From contig OX638346.1 of assembly GCA_951813515.1 (NCBI GenBank), positions 4,085,617 to 4,149,616 of the forward strand: a stretch of DNA of 64,000 nucleotides, read 5' to 3'. Position 1 is the stretch's first letter; every line of letters starts with the position of its first letter. The notes beneath the pieces were generated by a model. It made no database searches and was not told the DNA's origin. It saw only the letters and a list, made by a program, of their open reading frames with translations. This DNA is from an uncultured Pseudomonadales bacterium (GTDB lineage Bacteria > Pseudomonadota > Gammaproteobacteria > Pseudomonadales > Azotimanducaceae). Below, one piece after another: positions 33,903 to 42,518 of this stretch. A program made the translations under genes and the position numbers.

Positions 33903-34055
33903 CGGGTAGTCGGGGGGCTGCGCTGCGGGCAGGATCCAATTCGCGGTCTCACCAAGGGCCGCACAACCCGCGGTGGGCGCGGGTCATTCGCCGACACAGC
34001 GACGCAGCGACGCACTTCCCTTGATACTGGACATGCGTACATATATCCTAGGCCC

Positions 34056-34487
34056 ATGGCCGACACCGTCCTACGTGTCTTTCAGTATGCACCTCCGCTC
34101 CTGGAGGTTACCGAAGAGGACTGGCAGAAATTCTGCGCAGGCGCGATACCCCTACAGGCAGAGTTGCCCGCGCGCCGCATACACATCCTCGCGGTGACGC
34201 TTCTGGCACAGCCCGAGAAGGCGATAGACACCGACGAAAACGCCTGTCGGAGCATCGAACCGTTTCTCGTCGATGTGGACCCGAGCGGTTATCTCGTGTC
34301 CAGGGACGCCACGCTCGCTCCGCTCGACACGGGAGATTCTTCAGTGATCGATCTGCGTCCTCGGCTTCTGTCGCGCTACCTGCGCCAGGCGTACGGCTGG
34401 TCGCCGCCGGCGCCCGTCCTCTCGGAAGCGCTGCAACGTTCCCTCGCAAGCGTTGTCCGCCCGTCGCGCGTTTCGTTGTCTACCTGA
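34056..34487 (+). CDS. Hypothetical protein
   Basis: 143 residues. No signal peptide, membrane segment or motif I recognise. Begins MADTVLRVFQYAPPLLEVTEED and has a regular mix of charged and hydrophobic residues up to LLSRYLRQAYGW, after which the C-terminus is Ser/Arg/Pro-rich. It overlaps the convergent glycosyltransferase gene by eight bases, which favours a true small gene with a frayed end. Low to moderate certainty. Confidence 0.5.
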   Translation: MADTVLRVFQYAPPLLEVTEEDWQKFCAGAIPLQAELPARRIHILAVTLLAQPEKAIDTDENACRSIEPFLVDVDPSGYLVSRDATLAPLDTGDSSVIDLRPRLLSRYLRQAYGWSPPAPVLSEALQRSLASVVRPSRVSLST

Positions 34488-35088
34488 CGTCTCGGGCAGC
34501 CCCTTCGCTTTTGCGCCAGCGGACGTAGTCGGCTTGGTCATCGACATCCCATAGCGTCTCGAGCAACTCGACATGCAGACCGGCGGTGGCAGCCCGATTC
34601 AGGGTCTGTTGCACCACTCCCTCCGTGCTCCATTCGATCGATCGAAACAGTTCCGCATGGGGTCGGTTCATGCCGATCAGGCAATAGCCGCCGTCCTCCA
34701 CCGGCCCGAGGACCGCGTCCGCGCCGTCAAGCCTGCCCAAGGCCTCTTCCACGTAGGCCGACCCTAGCGGCGGAATGTCCGAGCCGACCACCACCTTCGC
34801 TCCCGCCGCTATGGCCGCGAGCATGCGCCCGCCCAAATCCGTCGCCGGTTGTCTGTATGCCGGCAAGCGATACTCGGATATCCATCGCCTCAAGTAGTCG
34901 TTCTGCTCACCCTCGAACCAGATTTCACAGTCGAAGGCGCCCTCCTCCAACTTCCCCAGGGTGTCCTCGACGAGTTCGACATACGCCTGCAACGCTGCCG
35001 ACTCCCCCAGGTCGCGCGCAAGCCGGGTCTTGACCCTGCCGGGTTCGGGAGCCCGCAAGAAAACGGCAACGCGGCACGGGCTATTCAA
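34480..35088 (-). CDS. DUF2064/TIGR04282-type glycosyltransferase
   Basis: 202 residues. The N-terminus RVAVFLRAPEPGRVKTRLARDLG is the typical start of this nucleotidyltransferase-like family, followed by LGGRMLAAIAAGAKVVVGSDIPPL and DAVLGPVEDGGYCLIGM, the nucleotide-sugar binding and metal Asp region. Linked to the next gene (35081-35797) by an eight-base overlap. The TIGR04282/TIGR04283 pair has been named after arsenosugar synthesis in some genomes; no arsenic genes are visible here, so that role is not supported. Confidence 0.85.
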   Translation of the reverse strand: MNSPCRVAVFLRAPEPGRVKTRLARDLGESAALQAYVELVEDTLGKLEEGAFDCEIWFEGEQNDYLRRWISEYRLPAYRQPATDLGGRMLAAIAAGAKVVVGSDIPPLGSAYVEEALGRLDGADAVLGPVEDGGYCLIGMNRPHAELFRSIEWSTEGVVQQTLNRAATAGLHVELLETLWDVDDQADYVRWRKSEGAARDVR

Positions 35089-35797
35089 GGGTGCCCCGCA
35101 GCCGACTCCTCCCGTCCGAATAGTAACGGGCGTGCAGTTCTTCCGGCCGCGCGCCGAGGAAATAACGCAGCCGGATGCTCCACATGAGCAAGGTCGTCCG
35201 AAACACTCCGTTGCGCTCCCAGCGCCGCGACGACGCCACCAGCCGCTCCCGAATGCGTCTCGGCCTCGCCAGGCGCCGCAGCCGTTTTGAAAGCTCGATG
35301 TCCTCCATCAGGGGCTGCTCCGGCATGCCTCCCACAGCGTCGAGCAATCTGCGGGAAACGAAGATTCCCTGGTCTCCCGTGCAGATTCCGGTCAGGTGCG
35401 AGCGATGGTTCATCAGCCAGCCAATTGCCTCGAACACCGGCGAAGCGCCCGACAACCGGACATCGAACCGCCCCCAGAGGACGGACCCCGCCGCGTCTCG
35501 AAGCACGTCCAGCAACGCCCGCTCCACGTAGGCGTCCGCGTGCAGGAACCAGATCAGTTCACCGCGGGCAAGCGCCGTTCCACGTCGCATCTGCCGCGCG
35601 CGATGCGGCTCCGAGCGCGCGAAAAAAACGCCGCAGCCCTCGCAGATCGCGCGGGAATCGTCTCGGCTACCGCCGTCGACGACGATGACTTCGAAGCCGT
35701 CGGCGCTAGCGATCTGCCCGAGCAGTTCGCCTAGCGGACCGGCGTCGTTCAATGTTGGAACGACGACGCTCACCAACGGGTTCGGATTCGGTTCCAT
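35081..35797 (-). CDS. Family 2 glycosyltransferase (TIGR04283 type)
   Basis: 238 residues from ATG 35797. The frame is open farther upstream, but that portion overlaps the tRNA-Arg gene. GT-A fold: LVSVVVPTLNDAGPL, EVIVVDGGSRDDS, ARGELIWFLHADAYV (DxD-like) and GICTGDQGIFVSRRLLDAVGGMPEQPLMEDIELSKRL. Pairs with the DUF2064 gene, which overlaps its 3' end. Product is probably a glycolipid or exported glycan; substrate unknown. Confidence 0.88.
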   Translation of the reverse strand: MEPNPNPLVSVVVPTLNDAGPLGELLGQIASADGFEVIVVDGGSRDDSRAICEGCGVFFARSEPHRARQMRRGTALARGELIWFLHADAYVERALLDVLRDAAGSVLWGRFDVRLSGASPVFEAIGWLMNHRSHLTGICTGDQGIFVSRRLLDAVGGMPEQPLMEDIELSKRLRRLARPRRIRERLVASSRRWERNGVFRTTLLMWSIRLRYFLGARPEELHARYYSDGRSRLRGTLE

Positions 35798-35821
35798 TCG
35801 TTCCGTTGACCTGCCATTCCC

Positions 35822-35896
35822 TGGCAGCCCCGGCAGGAATCGAACCTGCATCTACCGCTTAGGAGGCGGTCGTTCTGTCCATTGAACTACGGGGCC
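35822..35896 (-). tRNA. tRNA-Arg (anticodon CCU)
   Basis: Folds on the minus strand as a cloverleaf: acceptor GGCCCCG/CGGGGCT (first pair G-U), D-stem GTTC/GAAC, anticodon stem ACCGC/GCGGT around loop CTCCTAA, and T-stem GCAGG/CCTGC with loop TTCGATT. Anticodon CCU reads AGG. The CCA end is encoded (35824-35822). It sits directly upstream of the glycosyltransferase gene. Confidence 0.95.
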
Positions 35897-35986
35897 ATTC
35901 TGATCGCCCCGCCCCGGCGGCGGCACCGCCGCCCGGGCGAAACGCGATCATACTGGCAGGACAGGCCCGTAACCACCGCGGGTAGA

Positions 35987-38146
35987 CTAGAACCGGATGC
36001 GCACTCCCGCCTCGATGGTGCGGCCCGGTTCCGGGACGAGATCCTTCACCACGGACGTGTGTTTTCGCTGCTCGTCGTCGGTCAGGTTCTTGCCCTTCAG
36101 GTACACGCTGACCGCCATGTCGCCGACGTTCAGATCCCAGTCGACGTACGCCCGCAGGTCGGTGTAGCCGTCCGTTTCAAACTCCAGGTCGGCCGCGTCC
36201 TCCTGGCTGAAGACGCGCATGTAATCCACGTGGGCGGAGATCGGTCCATTTGTGAGGGCGATGCCGAGACCGGCGCGAGCGGGCGGTATGCGCGGCAGAT
36301 TGTCGTTGCCCGACACGTCCACCGTTGCCGAGACCGTGTCGAACAATCCACTGAGCTCAAGTTGACCGCCTGCCCATGAAGCAACCGTAACGGAACCCTC
36401 CAGGTCCAGTCCGCTGAATGTCGCATCCGCCTGGTTGAACTGGCGAACGGCAAGCCCCTCCATGTAGTCGCCCGTCGCCGCCTGGAAAATAAAGTCGGAG
36501 AACATCGTGCGGTAGACCGTCCCGAGAACCGACCAGCCGTCTCCGCGTCGATTCAGGGTCGCCGACAGGTTGAAGGCCCTTTCCTCCCCAAGGCTCGCCT
36601 CGCCGATCTCGAAACTCCTGGTGGCGAAGTGCGGACCGTTGGAATACAACTCTTCGCCCACCGGGGCGCGGCTCGAGTAGTCGGCCAGCACCGTGCCCGT
36701 CCATTCGTCGTCGAAAGGAACCACCATGCCGAGAGAGGCGCTGACGCCGCCGAAACTCGAGCTCTCGCCTTCGGCGGGATCGTGTTCCACGCTGTCGAAG
36801 CGAATGCCCGTCTCCAGTTGAAAGCCGGGAAAAGACCGCTCCGCCACCCAGAACACGCCGAATGTCTTCGTGTCCACGGGCGGCGTGAAGGCTTCTTCTC
36901 CGACTACGGAGAAGCGCCGGTCGCCCATCTGGGCGCCCGCTACCCCTTCCCATCCGGCCACCACGTGGTGGGACATCTCGCCGCGGGCCTCCCACGCTTC
37001 GTTCTCGAACGCCGAGCCGATCTCGCCGGACGGCTCCACTTCGTTGTGGGTATAGCTGTTAAGGCCGAACCTGAGATTCAGGCTGGAGAAACCCGGCAGC
37101 GGATTGGCGACTGCCGCCTCGAAGTCCACCCGCGTCTGCTCCAGGTCGGCGATGGGCGTGCCTTCTTCCTCATGGCCTTCTTCCTCTTCATCGTGGTCCT
37201 CTTCCTCTTCTTCGCCTTCCTCGTGTTCTTCTTCGCCTTCCTCGTGGTGGCCGTGTTCTTCGTGGCCGTGCCCCGGTATCCCGTATTCGGCGGCGATTTT
37301 GCTCACCGCCACGCCAACGATGAAGTCGCCGTTGTCGACGAGGGAAAACCCGGCAGAACCGCCCTGCACCTCGAAGCCGCTTCCGGGCAATATGCCGGAG
37401 AATTCTTCCTCTTCCTCCTCGTGGTCCTCTTCCTCTTCTTCCTCTTCGTCGTGATGTTCCTCCTCTTCCTCTTCCTCTTCCCTCGCGAGTTCACGCGCGG
37501 ATGCCGCGAAGCCCGGAATCTCGTAGTCGCCCGCGCGTCGCGAGAATCCGTCCAGATGCCAGCCCAGCATCCCAATACCCCCGTCGACGCGGAACGAGCC
37601 ATTCCTTCCGTCCCCGTTGTCCGATGACTTGAGGTCGAATCTGCCGCCAATCCCCTTGAACGCGTTGTGCGGTATCCGTCCGGTGTGCACGTCCACAACG
37701 CCACCGATCGCCCCCGAGCCATAGAGCAATGTTCCGGACCCCTTGAGTATTTCCACCTGCTCAGCGATGAACGGATCGACGGTCACGGCGTGGTCACCGC
37801 TGGTGACAGAGACGTCGAGCGTATCGATGCGGTCTTCCATGATCCGCACGCGCGCCCCGTCCAGACCGTGGATCACCGGCCTGCCGACGGCTACTCCGAA
37901 CGAGCTGTTGTGGATTCCCGCTTGTTGGCCGACCGTGGCGCCGATGCTTTCGGCAGCCTTCCGGTCCAGTTCCTCACCGGCCAGGACGTCCGTCGCCTGG
38001 GCCAATCCCTCCCCGGACAGCGGATGTCCGATGACGATGACTTCCTCAATCTCCGACGGCTCTTCCCCGTCGACCACCTCTCCCGCGAATGCGACCGCGC
38101 CCAGGCAAAGCGCCGTGGCCACCAGACTTAATTGCGTGCGATTCAT
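35987..38146 (-). CDS. TonB-dependent receptor with His/Glu-rich loops, ZnuD-like
   Basis: 719 residues from ATG 38146, which has GGAG about eight bases upstream; open codons farther up look like non-coding DNA. Signal peptide (LSLVATALCLGAVAFA), TonB box around EEVIVIG, plug with VIHGLDGARVRIMEDRID, ILKGSGTLLYGSGAIGGVVDV, then a 22-strand-type barrel ending EAGVRIRF. Two extracellular loops are extreme low-complexity: one about 25 residues of Glu/Asp with His, and one about 50 residues rich in His, Glu and Gly (GHGHEEHGHHEEG). Such loops bind zinc or similar ions in ZnuD-type importers. Probably takes up zinc or another transition metal via TonB. Confidence 0.9.
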   Translation of the reverse strand: MNRTQLSLVATALCLGAVAFAGEVVDGEEPSEIEEVIVIGHPLSGEGLAQATDVLAGEELDRKAAESIGATVGQQAGIHNSSFGVAVGRPVIHGLDGARVRIMEDRIDTLDVSVTSGDHAVTVDPFIAEQVEILKGSGTLLYGSGAIGGVVDVHTGRIPHNAFKGIGGRFDLKSSDNGDGRNGSFRVDGGIGMLGWHLDGFSRRAGDYEIPGFAASARELAREEEEEEEEHHDEEEEEEEDHEEEEEEFSGILPGSGFEVQGGSAGFSLVDNGDFIVGVAVSKIAAEYGIPGHGHEEHGHHEEGEEEHEEGEEEEEDHDEEEEGHEEEGTPIADLEQTRVDFEAAVANPLPGFSSLNLRFGLNSYTHNEVEPSGEIGSAFENEAWEARGEMSHHVVAGWEGVAGAQMGDRRFSVVGEEAFTPPVDTKTFGVFWVAERSFPGFQLETGIRFDSVEHDPAEGESSSFGGVSASLGMVVPFDDEWTGTVLADYSSRAPVGEELYSNGPHFATRSFEIGEASLGEERAFNLSATLNRRGDGWSVLGTVYRTMFSDFIFQAATGDYMEGLAVRQFNQADATFSGLDLEGSVTVASWAGGQLELSGLFDTVSATVDVSGNDNLPRIPPARAGLGIALTNGPISAHVDYMRVFSQEDAADLEFETDGYTDLRAYVDWDLNVGDMAVSVYLKGKNLTDDEQRKHTSVVKDLVPEPGRTIEAGVRIRF
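37161..37492. repeat. GAG/GAA-rich simple-sequence tracts encoding the Glu/His loops
   Basis: Two blocks (about 37161-37265 and 37396-37492) read on the minus strand as runs of GAG/GAA/GAC/CAC codons. They are likely to change length by replication slippage in multiples of three, altering the receptor's metal-binding loops. Confidence 0.7.
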
Positions 38147-38172
38147 AGCCCATCTCCGAATAACCGAACAGG

Positions 38173-38196
38173 CGCGACACCCCGCAGGGGTCGCGC
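38173..38196. other. Hairpin between small exported protein and receptor gene
   Basis: GCGACACCCC and GGGGTCGC form an eight-pair stem with one bulged A in the 68-base gap. It has no T-run, so it may stabilise or attenuate a transcript running from the small gene into the receptor gene. Confidence 0.3.
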
Positions 38197-38214
38197 GACG
38201 TTGCTTAGCTGAGG

Positions 38215-38493
38215 TCAGGAGATGGGAGGCGCGCGGGCGCGGCTTACCTCGAATGGTCGGGGAGAGAGGGTGGCCAGGAACACCGGCACGCTGTCGGTGC
38301 GGTGCCACGCACGCGGCTGGCCTTCGTTTCCTCCAACATCCAGGATGGGTCCCGGATCGGAGAATCCGCACAGCGTGCAGACCTCCTCTTCGGTCTCATC
38401 CAGGTGCAGGTGTGTATCGGCGGCCGCCTGACCGAAACAAAGCGTCAATGCTGCGAGCCACGCGAGGCGTTGCAGCACGCGATGACGGTTCAT
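38215..38493 (-). CDS. Small exported His/Cys metal-binding protein
   Basis: 92 residues from ATG 38493, preceded by GAGGG at good distance; an ATG at 38508 adds five. Signal peptide ends near QAAA. The mature start reads THLHLDETEEEVCTLCGF: HLH followed by CTLC, a clear His/Cys metal motif, then a disordered Pro-rich tail. It precedes the TonB receptor by 68 bases on the same strand, so it may hand metal to, or sense metal for, that uptake route. Reminiscent of small DUF2946-like proteins, without a firm family match. Confidence 0.7.
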   Translation of the reverse strand: MNRHRVLQRLAWLAALTLCFGQAAADTHLHLDETEEEVCTLCGFSDPGPILDVGGNEGQPRAWHRTDSVPVFLATLSPRPFEVSRARAPPIS

Positions 38494-38566
38494 TAGCGCC
38501 CTCGACATGTCGCCATACTACCAAGTCGGGGGTACACGTGAAACGCGTCTACTGGCGCGGGTTCGA

Positions 38567-38599
38567 CCTTCGAGAGTCGAAGGCGACCACGTTGTCGCC
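38567..38599. other. Two adjacent hairpins downstream of the DUF5916 gene
   Basis: CCTTCGA-GAG-TCGAAGG (38567-38583) and GGCGAC-CACGTT-GTCGCC (38582-38599) lie in the 149-base gap. No T-run follows on either strand, so if they end transcription they do so poorly. Confidence 0.3.
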
Positions 38600-38657
38600 G
38601 GAAACCACTTCGCGCCGAGGGTATATCGCCTTCCAATCCAATGACCGGGCTCGAGAG

Positions 38658-41105
38658 TCACGTGCCCCAGCGATATCTCAGCTTCAGCACCAACTGTTCA
38701 GCGGCGGGGTTGTCGAACGCATCCGTCAACATCGAGCCGAAATCCTGACCCACGCTCGAAGGCAAGTCGGCCTGCCTCGTGTAGACGAGGAACAGGTCCG
38801 ACATGGGAGCGATCTCCCAGCGATAGCGGATCTGAAAACTCATTTCCGAGATGGAGAAATCCTCGCTGCTCGGGTCGACAGCCGCCTCGCTGGGAAGAAG
38901 GTCGCGCGAGGGTGCCAGGTCGTAGAAACGCGCGTCGCCGGCGCGGACGCCCGCCCATTGCAGCGCCATTCGAAGTTGCTGCTTGCCGGTGATGAAGTAA
39001 TCCAGGCTGAATTTCGGCGACCATTCGTCCGCCGCAAACAGCGCGAACCGCTTCTCTTCGCGGTGCAGGACCCAACCTTCACGCTCACCGTAATCAACGC
39101 CGAACTCCATGGCGAGCCTGTCCGCCGCCCTCCAGGTAATATCGCCACCGTAGGCGCGGCGAGGGCCGCCCAGGTCCTCCTGGCCCCATCGGGTCTGGAG
39201 GCGATAGCTGATGGGACGCGTCTTGTCGGATTCGTAGCGCAGCCGCAGGCCCCAGGCTTCCTCGACACGGTAGCTGCCATTGCCGAAGCTGTTTCGATCC
39301 TCGAATCGCGCCGGAGACCACGTGGCGCTTATCCGCATGCTCGAAAGGTTGGCCAGACGAATGTCCTGCGACAGACCCGCGCTGCCGAGTACGCGTTCGC
39401 CAGCGCCGTTGTATCCCTGGGTCCAGGCGAAATCGGTGCGTGATTCGCTCGCCCAGGCGAGGTTCGAGCGGGACAGGCGCGCCGTGTATTGGTAGCGCGT
39501 CAGGTCGTTGCGCCTCAGATATCCGAGATCGTTGATCGCGAGATTGGCGTCGTAGTGGTCCATCGCCAACGTGTGCGTCATCCCCCGAACGGGCGCGAAC
39601 TTGATGTCGAGCAGGCCGCCATAGCCGTCTTGTGCGCCAGGCACGGAAGAAGTGATCACCTCGCCGTCGACTTCCCAGCGGCCGGTGGCCGTCAGCGCGT
39701 GTCCGTCCACCGCATGCACCGCGGCGTCGCCGTCCGGACGCTGCGCGACCGTCGACATCCACCCCAGGGCGCGCGAGTGTGCTTCGCCGCCTTCCCACAG
39801 CGCTCGGGCGACGCCGTAGTTCCTTCCGCTCTGTCGCAATGGCACGCGCTCGCCTTCCGACGAGCGTCCCTCGAACACGGTTTCGTCTTCTCCGGCGAGC
39901 AGGAATCCAAAGCGCAGGCCTTCGCGTTGGCCCGTCGCCTTGACGGCACCGAGGATGTCCGTTGGCCGCGCCAGATCTTCCGACGGCAACGTCACGTCAT
40001 CGGGCACATCCGGCGCCAACGGCCGACCCCCGATCCGGCGCGTATGCAGCAGCACTGTTGCCGGCGGTGCAGACCTCCGGCTGAAAGAGCTCCGCGTCCC
40101 GGTGCTGAAGACCTCCTGGCCTTCCTGGAAAAAGAGGCGCTTCTCGGGAAAGAACGTTTCGAAAGCGGTCAGGTTCACGATGACGTCGTCCGCTTCGACG
40201 TCGCCAAAGTCCGGATTGGCGGTCGCCGTCACCTGCAAGTTGGTGGACGGGCGCCAGAACAGATCGATGCCGGCGTCAGCGACGACATCGCCGTCGAGAT
40301 TGTCCAGCACCGAGGACACGTAGGGATAGACGCTGTACTGCTGGCGCAGATCGACGCCGTTCAGCACCACTTCCTGGAAATCCGACAGGAACTTCGGCGT
40401 GGAGAAGGCAAGCGCCGGCCACGACCACTGTTCGTCCAGGTACGCGACGGTGCGCCTGGCCAGGAAACCCATGGTCCGGTCCCCGGTTGACCTTGGCATG
40501 CTGACCAGAGACCAGGGAATATGGAATTCGGCGGTCCATCCCGTTTCGGTGCGGGATGTCGCCCCATGCCATGCGCCGTCCCAGTTCATGCTGAACTGGC
40601 GCTCCGGCAGGATCGTCCCGTCAGCCATGCTGCCGCCGAGACTGAGCCGAAACCAGAAGCCGTAGCGTCCTTCTCCGGAAGTGTCCAGGAAGAACATGAA
40701 GGAATCGCGGGTATGCCATTGGTCGCGGCTGCTCAATCGCTCGATCAGCGTCTCCGGCGCCTGCTCCATGTCCACCGACAGGTAGAAGCCCCTGGAGGTA
40801 TAGAAGAACTTCATTTCGGTCCCGAGCCGTGGCGACGCCATCGTGTCGGGCGACACGACCCTGAATTCCCCGTAGCTGGGAAGCGTGCCCCATACGGCAT
40901 CGTCCAGTTTGCCGTCGACGACGACATGCACATCGTCTCCGGCACGAACCGGGACGATGGGCGGCACGTGACCTATATCGAGAAATGCGAGGTCAGGATC
41001 GGGGGAAACGGACCCGGAATCAGGCGATGACGCATCGCCCCAGGTCGCTGTCGACACGGCCGCATACACTGTCGCCAGCAAGGCCCATTGAACGGCCGCG
41101 CGCAT
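38658..41105 (-). CDS. DUF5916 outer-membrane protein with CBM9-like N-terminal domain
   Basis: 815 residues. Signal peptide (WALLATVYAAVSTATW), then a family-9 carbohydrate-binding-like domain at about 55-235 (VDGKLDDAVWGTLPSYGEF, FYTSRGFYLSVDMEQAPE, RDSFMFFLDTSGEGRYGFWF, TGWTAEFHIPWS). The rest is the DUF5916 barrel, opening with TANPDFGDVEADDVIVNLTAFETFFPEKR and its signature FFQEGQEVF, ending with alternating beta strands and the final RYRWGT. Such proteins are thought to be outer-membrane proteins linked to polymer binding or hydrolysate uptake, but no member has a firm role that I know. Isolated gene, preceded by 219 bases without an obvious gene. Confidence 0.8.
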   Translation of the reverse strand: MRAAVQWALLATVYAAVSTATWGDASSPDSGSVSPDPDLAFLDIGHVPPIVPVRAGDDVHVVVDGKLDDAVWGTLPSYGEFRVVSPDTMASPRLGTEMKFFYTSRGFYLSVDMEQAPETLIERLSSRDQWHTRDSFMFFLDTSGEGRYGFWFRLSLGGSMADGTILPERQFSMNWDGAWHGATSRTETGWTAEFHIPWSLVSMPRSTGDRTMGFLARRTVAYLDEQWSWPALAFSTPKFLSDFQEVVLNGVDLRQQYSVYPYVSSVLDNLDGDVVADAGIDLFWRPSTNLQVTATANPDFGDVEADDVIVNLTAFETFFPEKRLFFQEGQEVFSTGTRSSFSRRSAPPATVLLHTRRIGGRPLAPDVPDDVTLPSEDLARPTDILGAVKATGQREGLRFGFLLAGEDETVFEGRSSEGERVPLRQSGRNYGVARALWEGGEAHSRALGWMSTVAQRPDGDAAVHAVDGHALTATGRWEVDGEVITSSVPGAQDGYGGLLDIKFAPVRGMTHTLAMDHYDANLAINDLGYLRRNDLTRYQYTARLSRSNLAWASESRTDFAWTQGYNGAGERVLGSAGLSQDIRLANLSSMRISATWSPARFEDRNSFGNGSYRVEEAWGLRLRYESDKTRPISYRLQTRWGQEDLGGPRRAYGGDITWRAADRLAMEFGVDYGEREGWVLHREEKRFALFAADEWSPKFSLDYFITGKQQLRMALQWAGVRAGDARFYDLAPSRDLLPSEAAVDPSSEDFSISEMSFQIRYRWEIAPMSDLFLVYTRQADLPSSVGQDFGSMLTDAFDNPAAEQLVLKLRYRWGT

Positions 41106-41324
41106 AAACTCTCCCAGGAAAACAGCCCATTCTACGCCATCTGCCCGCCAAAACTCAAATTACTCAATCGCTTACATGCGCCTTCCCCGGCGTTCAAACC
41201 TATTGGCGGCGAGCACGGCGGGAGCACATCGGCCTGACACCGAGCGCGAGTACAGGAGCAAGACGCCCATCCCTATCCTGCGATTCGTCCCTGTCAAATG
41301 CGTGGGGGCACGAGGCGACGGACG

Positions 41325-42455
41325 CTATCCCACCAGGAGTATCAACACCCCCGCAGCCACGGTCGAGCCGATCACGCCGGCGACGTTGGGGCCCATGGCA
41401 TGCATCAGCAGCAGGTTGCCCGGATTCGCGTCCTGGCCGACCCGGCTGACGACGCGCGCCGCCATCGGCACGGCCGAGACGCCGGCGGCGCCGATCAGCG
41501 GATTGATGGGCCGCTTGAACACCAGGTTCATGCCCTTCGCCATGAGAACGCCGCTCGCCGTGCCGATGGCGAATGCGGCGACGCCGAGCAGCAATACACC
41601 CAGGGTTCCCGGCGTGAGGAACTGGTCCGCGCCGAGCTTCGAGCCGATGGCGAGGCCGAGAAAGATCGTCACCGTGTTGATCAGCGCGTTGCGCGCCGTG
41701 TCGGTGAGCCGGTCCACGACCCCGCATTCGCGCATGAGGTTGCCGAAGCAGAACATGCCGAGCAGCGGCGCTGCCGTCGGCAGGACCAGTCCGACGACCA
41801 GCACCAGCGCCAGGGGAAAGAGAATCCGCTCGCGCCGGGAGACCTCCCGCAACTGCGTCATCTCGATCTGCCGCTCCTGCTCCGTCGTCAGCAGGCGCAT
41901 GATTGGCGGCTGTATCAGCGGCACCAACGCCATGTAGGAATAGGCGGCGACCGCGATGGCGCCCATCAGGTGCGGCGCAAGCTGTTCGGCGACATAGATC
42001 GCCGTCGGACCGTCCGCGCCCCCGATAATGGAGATGGCCGCCGCCTCCCGGAGGGAAAAGTCCATAACTCCGAGGTGCGTCAGGCCCACCGCGCCGAGCA
42101 GCGTCCCGAAGATTCCGAACTGGGCAGCCGCGCCGAGCACCAGCGTCCTTGGATTGGCGAGCAGGGGTCCAAAATCCGTGAGCGCGCCGATCCCCATGAA
42201 TACGAGCAGCGGGAAAACCGCAGTATCCACCCCAACCAGGTAGATCAGGTGCAATATCCCGTCCCCGGTCGCGATCTCCACACCCGGAATGTTGGCCAGA
42301 ATGCCGCCGAAGCCGATCGGGACCAGCAATAGCGGTTCGAACCTGCGCGCGATGGCGAGGTACAACAGAAGCAGGCCCACGCCGATCATGGCGCATTGGC
42401 CGAGCGAAATCTGGTACAGGCCGGACGCCTGCGCCAACTCGATCAACTGCGACAC
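41325..42455 (-). CDS. oadB: Na+-pumping oxaloacetate decarboxylase, beta subunit
   Basis: 376 residues, nine-plus membrane helices. The conserved NIPGVE and SIIGGADGPTAIYVAEQLAP contains the Asp that carries sodium, and later GSKLGADQFLTP and HAMGPNVAGVIGSTVAAGVLI match the family. It decarboxylates carboxybiotin on OadA and exports two Na+ per turnover. Start is GTG with GGGAG six bases upstream. Last gene of oadGAB, 63 bases after oadA. Confidence 0.95.
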   Translation of the reverse strand: MSQLIELAQASGLYQISLGQCAMIGVGLLLLYLAIARRFEPLLLVPIGFGGILANIPGVEIATGDGILHLIYLVGVDTAVFPLLVFMGIGALTDFGPLLANPRTLVLGAAAQFGIFGTLLGAVGLTHLGVMDFSLREAAAISIIGGADGPTAIYVAEQLAPHLMGAIAVAAYSYMALVPLIQPPIMRLLTTEQERQIEMTQLREVSRRERILFPLALVLVVGLVLPTAAPLLGMFCFGNLMRECGVVDRLTDTARNALINTVTIFLGLAIGSKLGADQFLTPGTLGVLLLGVAAFAIGTASGVLMAKGMNLVFKRPINPLIGAAGVSAVPMAARVVSRVGQDANPGNLLLMHAMGPNVAGVIGSTVAAGVLILLVG

Positions 42456-42518
42456 AGGCGCTCCCTACGCCGTCAGGCGCGCTGCCGCGTTGCTTGAGGA
42501 CGCGGCGCCCTCGAAAGC

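Noticed and set aside
34480..35797. Arsenosugar biosynthesis for the glycosyltransferase pair
   Set aside because: Only the family names suggest it; no arsenic methyltransferase or radical SAM partner is visible.
35798..35851. Extended start of the family 2 glycosyltransferase
   Set aside because: The extra 18 codons overlap the tRNA-Arg(CCU) gene; the ATG at 35797 fits the family N-terminus.
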